A stretch of 64,000 nucleotides of DNA from Spongilla lacustris (Eukaryota > Porifera > Demospongiae > Spongillida > Spongillidae), in the NCBI GenBank assembly GCA_949361645.1, contig OX442424.1:2993015-3057014 (forward strand). The letters are read 5' to 3'. The position numbers and the translations under genes are program-made. The notes under the pieces were generated by a model, which saw nothing but the letters and a program-made list of their open reading frames with translations, made no database searches and had not been told where the DNA came from. Positions 35,542 to 45,829 of this stretch are shown here, piece by piece. The stretch's first letter is position 1, and the number at the start of each line of letters is the position of its first letter.

Positions 35542-36548
35542 CAGTGTTGCCGCGGCTGACTAATTGGAACAAGTCCCGGACGGACGGCTGACCGGATTAG
35601 ACCCCTGACGGTCACGGTCACGGCCAGCAATGGCCGGCATCAATCCTTCCCGGTCACGGCCACGGCCAACCGTTAGCAGCCTATCCGACACGGTCACGGC
35701 CATTTCTGACCGCCAAAACCGTCAAATTTCGAGTTTGGCGGTCACGGTCGGCGGTCAACCGTCAAGGGCGGGGAATTAATTACCTGTACAAGCTTACATG
35801 TACGCGTAATCAGAAAGAGTATGCTGAACAGCTTAATTATAGGTATAAACACCTAGGAAGGGTACATGTTTAAAGTTTAAACACAACGTAACAGCAAAAC
35901 TCTTTCTAGCCGGGCAGAGTCCATTCTCCTTCTTTTGCGTTCAAGTATTAGTTTAGTTCGCTCTGATGGTGTACCTGATGCTGGAATAGCCAGATACTTC
36001 AGTGCCATTTTAGAGACTGTGGGGAAATTGTGGGAATGTGGGAAATCGGGGAAAACTGGGGGAGTTGGCAAATGCCAATGGATCATCATCTGTTTTCTTC
36101 CTCCTAATTAGAATCGGGTTCTTTACGATCGTCGTGACGGCCATAACACAGCGCGCTAATACTATACTGACGCGACGGTCAAATCTCTATATTTCAAAAC
36201 TCCAATCACACCCACGAAAACAGATATAGCTTCCTCTATTAACAAGGGGTCTATTCAAAACTTTTTATGGGATGTAGCAGTGTGTTACACATGGGTTTAT
36301 GTAACTGGCAGAGTATAATCTTAATAATTATGTCTGTTATAATTGCAGTTTTATTAAGAATTAATTAATCGTGACCGTCAAAGACCGGCTCATATTTTTG
36401 ACGGTCAGCCGCCAAATATATGACGGCCACCGTACTTCCCGGCTCAGACGGCCAGGCATGTTGGCGGTTCACGATCACTGACGGTTAGCACAAAAATCGG
36501 CAATTTTTGACGGTTGCCGGACGGCCACGGCTGGCCGCGGCAACACTG
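35542..36548 (-). mobile_element. Non-autonomous hAT element made of CCGTGACCG repeats
   Basis: The ends are CAGTGTTGCCGCGGC and, inverted, CAGTGTTGCCGCGGC. A perfect 8-bp duplication CATGCAAC lies at 35,534-35,541 and 36,549-36,556. Both subterminal regions are filled with GGTCACGGCCA/TGACGGTC-type words. It contains a transposase C-terminal remnant. Its ends share CAGTG(T/C)TGCCGCG with the element at 24,594. Confidence 0.95.
35877..36089 (-). pseudogene. hAT (Ac/Charlie-type) transposase C-terminal remnant
   Basis: The 70-codon frame contains FPTVSKMALKYLAIPASGTP followed by SERT, the Ac-type dimerisation signature (A-YL-IPA-S-PSER-FS). The expected S-AG segment is deleted and the frame continues with R-rich residues ending in LERVLLLR. 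It is a leftover of the element's own or a related transposase. Confidence 0.8.
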
Positions 36549-36728
36549 CATGCAACTCTATTGAATAACGCGCGCTTTACAATTGATTATTAACGACTTC
36601 CCTCTTCAGAAATTTTAATAACTCAACTGCATAAATCTGCCCCCCCCCCCCCCCCCCCCCCCCCCCTGCCCCCCTTGTCTACGCCCTTGAGTCATGTACA
36701 TGTATGTGCTTACACCTTGTTGCTTTAG

Positions 36729-37227
36729 ATTGAGAAGGGGTGTGGCCTGGACACACCCAACAGCAAGGTGAGGTCACACCCAAAGGAACACACCCCTTAC
36801 ACATGCCCCACCCCTTCCCTCCTCCTCACTTGTGCCCCACCCCTTCCCTCCTCCCCACTTGTGCCACACCCCTTCCCTCCCCCTCACTTGTGCCCCGCCC
36901 CTTCCCTCCCCCTCAGAAGCAGCTTCCCATCCACTATGCTGCCTCACATGGGCTTATAGCAGTCATGCAAGCCCTCATTGCCTGTGATGACAGCAGGTGT
37001 ATCAAGGGTACACTGAAAAACTGGCAGAATGAGGTAACTGAAAATGTACATATAAATACATGTACATATTTACATGTAACTGCATGTACATCAGTGTTGG
37101 CAATATGATAGTGTTAGCTCTATCAGAGGTATGAAGATTACAGTAGTCTTCTAACTGTGCAGGCTGAACCTCCATTCAGTGTTCCTTACCATGCTGTGAT
37201 CAATAATCACCAGGAGTGTGCTGACTG
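36729..37227 (+). CDS. Three ankyrin-repeat exons
   Basis: Exons 36,729-36,767 (after GCTTTAG, donor AAG|GTGAGG), 36,917-37,033 (after a CCCTTCCCTCCCCCTCAG tract, donor GAG|GTAACT) and 37,163-37,227 (after ACTGTGCAG, donor CTG|GTGAGT). They join in frame (phase 0, 0, then 2) and encode IEKGCGLDTPNSK, then KQLPIHYAASHGLIAVMQAL and following, then PFSVPYHAVINNHQECADW. The -HYAASHG- and -HAVINNH-EC- blocks are ankyrin repeats. The first intron contains four copies of a CCCCTTCCCTCC-type unit. No start or stop is present, so this is the interior of a gene whose other exons lie elsewhere. Confidence 0.65.
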
Positions 37228-37362
37228 GTGAGTGTGGGGTGTTGTAGTGATGTTGTGATGGGGTGGGTGATGTAGTGACGGTATTTGATAACGAACATTG
37301 ATATTACAGATGTACAATGTACATGTGTGTGCATGTGTGTAGGATGTACATGTGTGTATCGT

Positions 37363-37420
37363 GAGTATGGTAAGTCGTATAGGAACCGTCTAGACGGTTC
37401 CTATACGACTTACCATACTC
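37363..37420. repeat. 58-bp perfect palindrome
   Basis: GAGTATGGTAAGTCGTATAG, then GAACCGTCT, immediately followed by its exact reverse complement with no loop (centre TCTAGA). Confidence 0.98.
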
Positions 37421-38168
37421 ATGCACGATACAGTCGCACAAAGCCATCAAGCCGTCTATGAACTATAATCAACGTTCAACCTGCCCTAACAATGAGTAGG
37501 GTTGCATACAGATTGACAACTAACCTATACGAACACTTCTTACCAGTAAAACACGCGTTAAGTGCTAGAAAAGGCTCAAAAAGCTAGGATAACTGTATGC
37601 CCACGCACCAAACTGAAAAGCGAAACTCGGATTGCAAATATAAATGTTGTACACACCCAGGAAAGTTTTTTTTGTATCAAATATGTGCATATCAAAACAA
37701 TTCCCTCATATTTGGAACATCGATCTTATAGCTTAGCAAGCAGACACGTATCAAATATGTGAAATCCATTCGCCGCACATGCAATAATGTTCTCATATAT
37801 GACACAAATATGTGGTTCCCAGTATGGCGGTACGGACCCACCTTCCCCTATCCTTGGCTTCGTGTTTTATAATTAACAAGAAAATTTTTTAAAACATTTT
37901 TTTCCCTAGTACATGTACAGCAGCAAATGCAAAGCAAAGAGATATCTGGAGCAGCTCCATACGAGTCCTATAATGGATCACGTGAGAGGTTTCCAATCCA
38001 TGTATCAAATATCTATGGGTAGATGTAGTCAATACGATCCGCATCCGTCTTCACTTCCACCCATATCCTTGGCTCACTAAGCGTCTCCATATTGGCTTCA
38101 CGTACAATTCAAGTTGATGATCAAAAAGAGATTCAATAGCGCCCGCACACTGTCACACGTGGCTTGTG
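37421..38168. other. No recognised gene
   Basis: Unique-looking sequence. A 66-codon plus-strand frame (37,562-37,762) resembles nothing I know. Confidence 0.4.
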
Positions 38169-38282
38169 CAGGTGTCGTAGCCAGGATATCTGGCGGGGTG
38201 GGGACCTCCCTGGCTATGGCTCTCCCTCCGATTCCCCCCATCTCCATCCTCATTCCCCCCGATCCCCCTGGCAACGGGCCTG
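38169..38282. mobile_element. Short hAT-like MITE
   Basis: CAGGTGTCGTAGCCAGG at one end and, inverted, CAGGCCCGTTGCCAGG at the other, with a C-rich interior. No target duplication was found. Confidence 0.45.
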
Positions 38283-38439
38283 AACTCTAGAGGTGGGTGG
38301 TAGGGTGGGATAATTTCTTGCAGTCTGGAATTAGTCTGGCGTACGCAAGGGTGTGGCTACGCCAGACTACATGTAGTCTGGAATGTTGCCAAAATTTATC
38401 CTATTACATTTTGCGGACGGATCGGATAGATATTTTTCG

Positions 38440-38586
38440 TGACGGGCCGCTGGGTTGTTGAGCCGACAAACCACAAACAGAGGGGTGTAGCCTTGCTTGT
38501 TCCTTGCATTGAAGTCTGCCCCTGCTTCAAGTAGGAGGTTGGTGATCTCAGGGAGCATCAAGAGGGATGGTGAGAGGTGGAGGGGT
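38440..38586 (-). CDS. Ankyrin-repeat exon
   Basis: The minus strand, after CACCCTCACCAG, encodes PLHLSPSLLMLPEITNLLLE and AGADFNARNKQGYTPLFVVC, almost two canonical ankyrin repeats. The frame beyond RLNNP loses the ankyrin pattern and runs into a hairpin (AGTCTGGCGTA words), so a donor near there has probably been lost. It lies on the strand opposite to the ankyrin exons at 36,729-37,227. Confidence 0.65.
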
Positions 38587-38729
38587 CTGGTGAGGGTGTG
38601 GGGTGAAGATTTTAGTAACATAGAGTTGTACAGTGTACATGTACATGGAGAAGGTTTTCATTCAGAGTGAAACTACATGCTCTTCTCAGGTGTTAGAAGT
38701 GAATGCGGAAATGACATCTTACATGTAAC

Positions 38730-39222
38730 AAGTAAATAAAAAACATTCTCTATGAGAAAGTTGGTGGCATATAGGATTTGAAGGCAATGGTGGTGTAAAA
38801 AGGAAGGAAACAAGGGTCTAATAATAAGGGAAAATGGAATAGTCCTATATTTAGCACATTTCTACATGTAGGATATAGTATGTTGTTCGTGTGCTAAATA
38901 TAGGACTATTCCATTTTCCCTTATTATTAGACCCTTGTTTCCTTCCTTTTTACACCACCATTGCCTTCAAATCCTATATGCCACCAACTTTCTCATAGAG
39001 AATGTTTTTTATTTACTTGTAATAATAAGGGAAAATGGAATAGTCCTATATTTAGCACATTTCTACATGTAGGATATAGTGTGTTGTTCGTGTGCTAAAT
39101 ATAGGACTATTCCATTTTCCCTTATTATTAGACCCTTGTTTCCTTCCTTTATACACCACCATTACCTTCGAATCCTATATGCCACCAACTTTCTCATAGA
39201 GAATGTTTTTTTATTTACTTGT
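38730..39222. repeat. 0.29-kb hairpin plus an extra 200-bp partial copy
   Basis: 38,730-39,021 is a hairpin with arms of about 128 bp (AAGTAAATAAAAAACATTCT ... AGCACA). 39,022-39,222 repeats its second two thirds with several changes. The right arm of the large palindrome has only the single hairpin (48,221-48,512). Confidence 0.92.
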
Positions 39223-40364
39223 TTCATTAATTTTTGTTCATACCCGATTATTAGTCTCGGCCCCAGACCCGTTCGCTGCAGCGGATGGACTACATCACCG
39301 CTATGAAGACTGTTACGTACATTTGGGTCTGGGTATGAGACTAAGAAAGAGGAGAGCCTACCCCAGCCTGGTAGCTTAATCGATTCATGCGTGCATATCG
39401 AAGGCTGTGATATGCACTGATATCTGGACATGTGTCTAAAACCACATTTTTAGTAGGGGGCTAAAATCTGTAGCCATATGCTTGTTTAGCCCAATGCATT
39501 CACCGATCTGAGAGTATCATTGCGGTGCTAGCCCTTTAATGTACAGTTGTCATCCCGAGAAAGTTCAGTCACTCTTTTTTGATGTGCAATGTATTATCAC
39601 ATCATAAATTAATATTACATTGTTACTGCTACTCCCCCCAGACCCAATTGGTGTCAGTGTCACATGATGCACACCATGACTACAACAGAACACAGCAACT
39701 ACTTCCAGAGCCTACTATCAATGTCTTCATGACACCATAGGCATACACAGGCTTGAGCAGGGGGCAGGCAAAAATCCACATTCTGCGGCAAAAACAGACT
39801 AACTATCCTGCTCCAATACACACAACAACTGCAACAGTCCGTTCTGAGTCGCAAAACACCCATTTTCGAGTCACCACAAGCCATGTCAACTGAACTCCAA
39901 TCAAGGACCAAATATAAACACTCCATTTATTACATTCTGGAGGAAGCTTCAACAAATCTGATCCATCAAAAGTGTGATGCACCATCACTAACTCCACACA
40001 CCTACATTGTACACAACCATCAACAAGTCTGGTCCCTAACTCCACTGAACAATCTCCACAGTACGTGCCATCATCCCATTGCAGGACCAACATCATTCAA
40101 ACACTACTGTCATTCTCCTATATATGTAGAGTAAACCAGTGAAATAGTGAATCATATTTATATCATAGTTGTGACCTGCACACAGTAAGTGTTCAAATGA
40201 AATCTTAAAAGTGTTGATGAAGTCATACACTGCTGCAACACTGTAAAGTAACCTGTATACATGAGCAAATAAATTGCATTAATTTGTTGAGTGTAGATAA
40301 ACAGAAGCCATATCAACACCAGCAGACCTACATGTAAATATTTGTTTGATCATCAGATAAAATG

Positions 40365-40602
40365 CAGGAGCAGATACAGGGGGGGGGGGGGGGGGGGTTG
40401 GGGGTTGCAACCCCCCCCCCCCCCCCCCCCTCTTTAGTCCAAAAGCACTTCCCCCCCCCCCCCCCACGCAGTTGTATGCGACAGCACATCCCCCCTCCCG
40501 CCCCGCGCATTGAATCAGCCGAAAGCAGACAGCACCTCCCCCCCCCCTCTTATTATTAATTATAACAACCCCCCCTTATCTGAAATCCTGTATCCGCCCC
40601 TG
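40365..40602. mobile_element. hAT-like MITE with poly-G/C
   Basis: Starts CAGGAGCAGATACAGGGGG and ends CCTGTATCCGCCCCTG. It consists mostly of G and C runs. It is absent from the matching place in the right inner arm, so it inserted after the inner arms separated. Confidence 0.7.
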
Positions 40603-40949
40603 AGATGTTCAAAGAAGCAATGAATACAACATGCATTTACTGATAGGATGCAATCTACAAAGTGATGACTGTACATGTACCTGGTACACACTCTACAAGC
40701 CCATATACAGACACTTCCTTCTCCTCACCTGTTACAAGACACTTACGTCACTTCAAAGGGATGAATGCAGTATCTTACTGATGTTCCATTAAGCTTTTTT
40801 TCTTCCTTTCAAAGTTCTTTAACCTGGTGTTGGTAGAGGCTCAGTAAATGTCACCTGTACACCACCATTACCTTTTTCTTCTTTTTTACAGCTTGAGCTT
40901 CATTGTGTACCAATTGACAAATGACTAGTGTATGGAGAAGTGAGGTAAT

Positions 40950-41022
40950 ATGGGCGCTGGTAGCTCATTGCTAGTGAGGCAGACTGGTAGGTGTAGGACC
41001 CATGTTCCATACAGCTGCTTTT
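40950..41022 (+). ncRNA. tRNA-like (SINE-type) sequence
   Basis: GGGCGCTGGTAGCTCATTGC, then TAGTGAGGCAGACTGG and later ACCCATGTTCCATAC, resembles an A-box/B-box pair of a tRNA-derived SINE head. A related, longer copy is inverted at about 46,505-46,600. I could not fold a convincing tRNA. Confidence 0.25.
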
Positions 41023-41220
41023 TTCCTGGTGTTGGTAGAAGCTCAGAACCAAATGTCACACCACCATTTTTGCAACTGACAGAAGACACTGACGCACATC
41101 TCTACAGAGTAGATAAAGAAACATGACTAATACACTCAACTCAATGCAGCATTCATTTACCTTGATATTGGACCAACATCTTTACACTATATCCAGAACA
41201 TTAAAGCCATATCAGCTAAC

Positions 41221-41500
41221 AGCAGAACACATAGTGGGAAGGGCTAAACGTCATGGCATGCTCAGGCAGGCCATTGACACCTATGCATACCTCAACAGGT
41301 CTTCAAATGGAGAATGGCCTTAAACTTCTGCAGAACTATGTGACTTGCTGCCTCCATATCTGCCTTGGTCCCATCAACCTTGCTGTAACACCTATAGTTA
41401 TAAAATATTATATTGTATGACCACAATGATAACACACAATTTTGCCTCCCACCTCATTTATAGTCAAATGTATCTGAGCTGTCATTAGGATGACTGCATC
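41221..41500. repeat. Segment repeated directly at 43,321-43,560
   Basis: Shares AGTGGGAAGGGCTAAAC, CCTCAACAGGTCTTCAAATG and the following 150 bp with 43,321-43,560, and inverted with 46,080-46,280. That makes three copies of one segment. Confidence 0.85.
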
Positions 41501-42023
41501 TCCATATGTGACCACAGCACAAATTTAAACACCACATTTAAACAACATCACCAACTCCACCATATCACCAAGACAAAAATGGTGAATTTCGACATCTGAC
41601 ACCCACCTGGTGAGGACAAGTGCTATATGCACCATCAGCAAATCCACTCACTCCATCACTTAGCAATCTCCAATGTGCACACTATACCTTCATTAAATTG
41701 CCATTGTATTGCCAAACTAATTCTCTTTCTAATTTCAGGATAAGCACCACACACTTATCGTTCACTTTTGTAGCCCCACTGGAGGACCATATCAATCTTC
41801 TCCATACATGTAGATGTACTCTCCTGTACGTGGAGTACACCAGTCAAATAGCGTATCATGATTTTTATATCCATACCTTTGTTTCCCTTTCCAAAGTTAC
41901 ACATGTGACCTGCACAGCTAGGAAGCGTTCCAAAATGTTAAAACAGAATGGAAAAATCAAGTCTTGGAGGTGTTGACAAAGTCATACATGTACACGTAGC
42001 AACACCACTACAGGAGAAAATGT

Positions 42024-43204
42024 ACTAGGGTCAATTAAGTAGTGTTCGCCACTCGCGAGTACCGATATCGGTATTCTTACATATTAAAAAAAAAGGACGG
42101 GTAGTGCTTCAAACATACTTGGTTTCAAGAGATCCTCAGTCCTTATTCTACACTATTATCGCTTTGTTTCTCCAAAAAAAGTGTTCCAAACAAAATAAAA
42201 CAGTGGTTTTATCCAATTAAGCGTATTTCAGGTATAATCGCCACCCCTGTTGGGCTTTCGCCACGTCGATTTTGGAGTGTTCGCCCCCCCCTGTATTTCG
42301 TTGTTGCGAAGTGTAACAAAAGTAGTTTTTACATAGGACGTTGCTAAAACAAGTAAGCTTGTTCACTGTAGCCCTTTAAACGCCCTGGGAGTCTTTCTTT
42401 GCGATGCTGTATTTTTTTTGGATAGAACGGCTTCCATTTGTACATCCGTGGCTTGCAGTTAGTTAAAACATACAGATCCAAGGGCTCGAGTTGGCTCAAG
42501 CAACTGAACTGAGTTTAATTAGAAGGCCAGAAACAAAAAGAAACCATTTGAAGCATGAAGTGTCAGGAAAAATATATATTTATGCACATCCCATTCTGTG
42601 TGTATGGGAAAGAAGGCCACGCCCCCATGGCGAACACTCCTTCCCAACATGAACAGCTTACAGTACTTATATATAATTGGTAGCAAACATTTATAGGCCT
42701 AATGGTAGCTATTTTGACTATTCTCACTTCGTCATTTCAGAAAGTTTGAGTAGTCGCCAGGGGTGGCGACTACTGCTTAATAGCGTAATTTACGATTGGA
42801 GTCTCCGCCACCCACCCTAATTCCCAAGCTAGTACGTTTCATAACAAATAGAACTACATATATTGTACAGAAATCACCACTCTTCTCTAATAACAAGATT
42901 TTAAACAGATCATGACTACGTATTTTACGGACAGCGACTTGCACCAGGTAAACACACTTCCAATTGCGCGTTGTTTACCGCACCACTTTTGCCGAAAATT
43001 GAGGTAGCTTAGTTTTTGATTTTTTTTTGTAAGAACCGAAATAACTAAAAGAACTTCAATTGTGGGCCGTAAACACAGACTCCATGTACTAATATTTCCA
43101 TATTTTGCTGCGATATAGAAACGTCAGGTAAGCCCTAGCGCCGCGTTTGAAGTTAAGGGTGGCGAACACTCCCCCCTGGCGAAATTACCTTAATTTACCC
43201 TAGG
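42024..43204. mobile_element. Non-autonomous TIR element with GTTCGCCA-type repeats
   Basis: The ends are CTAGGGTCAATTAAG...GTGTTCGCCAC and, inverted, CTAGGGTAAATTAAG...GTGTTCGCCAC. GCGAACACT/TTCGCCA words recur about eight times internally in both orientations. It has no coding frame. It lies between two direct copies of the segment at 41,221 and 43,321 and is unpaired in the palindrome. Confidence 0.75.
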
Positions 43205-43320
43205 CAATACTTGTTACACAAGCAGACTCCAATACAAGCAGGGCAGCATGCTTGGTAAACAGAAGCCATATTCAGCACCGCAGTGCACTTCAAAGAAACA
43301 TTGAATAAAATTATGCAGGC

Positions 43321-43560
43321 AGAACACAATAGTGGGAAGGGCTAAACTTCATGGCATGCTTAGGGCAGGCCATTGCATACCTCAACAGGTCTTCAAATGG
43401 AGAATGCCCTTAGACTTCTGCAGAAGTATGTGGCTTGCTTACTCCATATCTGCCTTGATCCCCCATCAACCTTGCTGTAACACCTATAGTAAATATTATA
43501 TTGTATGACCACAATGATAGAACCACACACATCTGAGCTGTCAATAGGATGACACCTTCC
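43321..43560. repeat. Second direct copy of the 41,221 segment
   Basis: Same order of sequence as 41,221-41,500 with small deletions. Confidence 0.85.
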
Positions 43561-43679
43561 CCCACAGTAGCTGAATAGAACCTTCTGAAAGAATGTGCAG
43601 GATGGAGGGATGAGGTTGCCCTGGTAATATGGGCACTATGTCCATGGTGACATAGTAACGCAAAGGTTTATAAACATTA

Positions 43680-44196
43680 TTTTATAATACACGCATGCAT
43701 GTACATGTTCGAAATACGTATTGACTCAGTCGAATTCGAACGTACGTACCTTTGGGGTATATTGGTAGATATCTTTCTAAGCCCATTATCCTTGCGGTCG
43801 CATTTGCCTCGTGCAGCATGTTGATCTGTCGGTCGTTCTTGCAATCGCATAAAGATCTTTTCGCAGGACAAGCGATGGAATCGTCCCGATGATCTGCACT
43901 GTTCATGGCCGCTTTATTTTCATTGTACCGTTGCCGCTTTATGGATAGGCCTAGTATTGGCTCGGGGTTCTTGTGATATTTTTCCCACTCATCGGCTTGC
44001 TTTCAATCGGAGTTCTGGTGATATCGTTCTTCCTCAGCGGTTAGTTTTGGCTCGGGGTCCGATGATATCTTCCTCGAGCCTTTTCTTCGTTCTCAGAGTC
44101 TCTTCTGACGATCGCTCTTTCAATATTAATTTCCTCTCACTTTTGGAGGTATTCCGCTTGACGTTTAGCTCTAGCTTTATACTGACGTGAAGGCAT
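43680..44196 (-). pseudogene. Basic repeat-protein remnant (element-type N terminus)
   Basis: The minus strand starts MPSRQYKARAKRQAEYLQK, then a stop, then further Glu/Arg-rich residues; across frame changes the repeated pattern (R/K)YH-x-N/T-P-x-P is readable (RYHRTPS, EWEKYHKNPEPILGL). Proteins with iterated RY-x-N-P-E-type basic repeats head large transposon ORFs in sponges and cnidarians. Several stops and frameshifts are present, so it is dead. Confidence 0.4.
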
Positions 44197-44315
44197 TTTG
44201 ACAAAACAACTTCATTAACAAAAGCGAATTATATAAACTACGAATTGGAACACCAAAGAAATTGTACTTCAATTTAAAGCTCAACTAATTAAGTAATTAG
44301 TTGCAGCGTGCTTGT

Positions 44316-44390
44316 TATCTCGTTCCCAGACGCTATATGACGAGCCACTTGGGATAAACATTGCGTCATATTGGTCTGGGAACGAGACTA
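44316..44390. mobile_element. Complete TAGTCTCG-family MITE, about 75 bp
   Basis: TATCTCGTTCCCAGA at one end and TCTGGGAACGAGACTA at the other, with AACATTGCGTCATATTGG next to the right end. The shortest intact member seen here. Confidence 0.8.
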
Positions 44391-44399
44391 CATGGCCGT

Positions 44400-44904
44400 A
44401 CATGTATGTATGGAAACACAAGCGATCCCCATGAACATACTCCCTTGTACGGACATAACTTGAAATTCTGAACCTGCTGATACCATTGGCATTCTTTCAA
44501 ACAGCTCCCGTGTTGAGTTTTTTCCCCAGTAAAGTTATCAACATATGTATTTCTGTTATCAGTTAAAGGCCCAATGCGATCCACGTGTATCCAATCCGCA
44601 AAGAATCTACCTCTTGAAATTCTATACATATTGGCACCATTCGCGTCCTTTGAAACGGTTTTTATCTCGAGTTCTTTACAAATAAAGGAAGAAGAAAAAA
44701 ATGGCTCTGTTCCGTCTGGGGACTAGGAAAAACAGGATCCCGTTTGTTCTCTTGAACCACACGGTTTTGAAACATCAAACAAACATCAAACGGCTCTCTT
44801 TCGACTTCTTGTTCGATAACGACAACAAGCAAAGCGATCCGATTCATATACGTCCCGTTAGAAGCGAGTCCCGTTTTTAAAATGATATTCATAATCGGGG
44901 TCAA
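44400..44904 (-). pseudogene. Unrecognised coding remnant with one frame change
   Basis: Two abutting frames on the minus strand read as one protein-like stretch: GTYMNRIALLVVVIEQEVER and TEQSHFFLLPLFVKN, then, after a 1-2 nt shift near 44,665, EIKTVSKDANGANMYRISRG and FFADWIHVDRIGPLTDN. The composition is clearly coding-like. I do not recognise the family. Confidence 0.35.
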
Positions 44905-45134
44905 ATCCTATATGAGAGTTACTAACGTAACTCTCGATATGACGTAACTCTCGATATATATTATTGTTGCAGAGCAATGAAGTGAAGGAGTGAAGGAGGG
45001 AGGGGCAGGGAAAAGGATGGGGAGGAGGGACAGAGGGGGCAGAGGGAGAGATGGGAGGGGCAGTGGGAGGATGGAGGAGGTACATGTACATTGTAATTGT
45101 TGCACTTCGCCCGGCTGTTTCCATCTTCATATTC

Positions 45135-45299
45135 AGCGTTGGGATCAGCACCTTGCTTGAGGAGGAACTCAGTGGAATACATGTATTGGATCCAGACTGT
45201 ATGGTACATGTATTACTCAGAGCATATTATTGACCCCTCCTCCCACCTTACCATGCCTCTGGCGGCCCACAGTAGCTCTTCATGAAACTCCGCACACAT
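45135..45299 (-). CDS. Two ankyrin-gene exons, possible 5' end
   Basis: Minus strand: 45,299-45,252 encodes MCAEFHEELLWAARGM, ending at ATG|GTAAGG; the (E)ELLWAA-G start is common for ankyrin proteins. 45,190-45,135 encodes STEFLLKQGADPNAEYEDGN, a canonical ankyrin segment that would continue into PLHLSP... of the 38,440-38,586 exon. Immediately after GGAAACAG no GT donor follows (CCGGG instead), so the junction is broken or rearranged. Confidence 0.5.
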
Positions 45300-45829
45300 G
45301 TAAGAGGGCCGCTTTTTGGCATTATTGCTTGTTTACGAAATTTATATATTAGATGGCTTGCAACCACCTGCACATAACCGGCACAAATCATCCAATTGAC
45401 ACGTGTCAAACTTGGATTTTTAACAGTTGTAGTTAATATCGTTGTAAGCATCAGTAGTGTGATAACCGTTACAAACGGGAGGAATACGGAGCTTACCACA
45501 TAAGACTTACACTGGTTCCAGTTTCTTCAGGTTCTTGTTAAAAATAGCGATAGCAAACAGATGTACAGTTACCCACGTGGTGAACATTGCTTTGACAACT
45601 CAAAACCATCAATAGCTCTGGGTACATACAGAAATACTTTCAATGACAGGATGACACCGCAAATCCTTGGATCGCAAAACGTTTAGAAAATTACAAACAA
45701 AATTTTGATTGAGAAAAGCTACATGGTCATCTGCAGCAATTAGAATAGTGAAATAGTTACAAACCAGTTGATATCCAATCCTAATATCATCAACAACATA
45801 GAGAATCCATTCTGTGCAATTTGGCAAGG

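Larger units (their letters stand above)
23239..39021. repeat. Left outer arm of a palindrome of at least 40.8 kb
   Basis: Reverse complement of 48,221-64,000. From about 24,860 inward, coordinates x and y pair as x+y=87,242; outward of that the sum is 87,239, because a poly-G run is 16 long here and 13 in the other arm. One substitution was noted (24,027 C, with the other arm reading T in this orientation at 63,212). All longer frames in the arms have identical translations where I compared them. Confidence 0.97.
39223..41640. repeat. Left inner arm of the large palindrome, diverged
   Basis: Inverse of about 45,830-48,220, recognisable throughout but with many substitutions and indels; by eye about 85-92% in the better blocks. 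It contains a TAGTCTCG-family MITE (39,252-39,343). No protein-coding frame is convincing. Confidence 0.9.

Noticed and set aside
40950..41022. Functional tRNA gene
   Set aside because: Box-like words are present but no cloverleaf with a clear anticodon stem and B-box GGTTCGA could be built; at most a SINE remnant.
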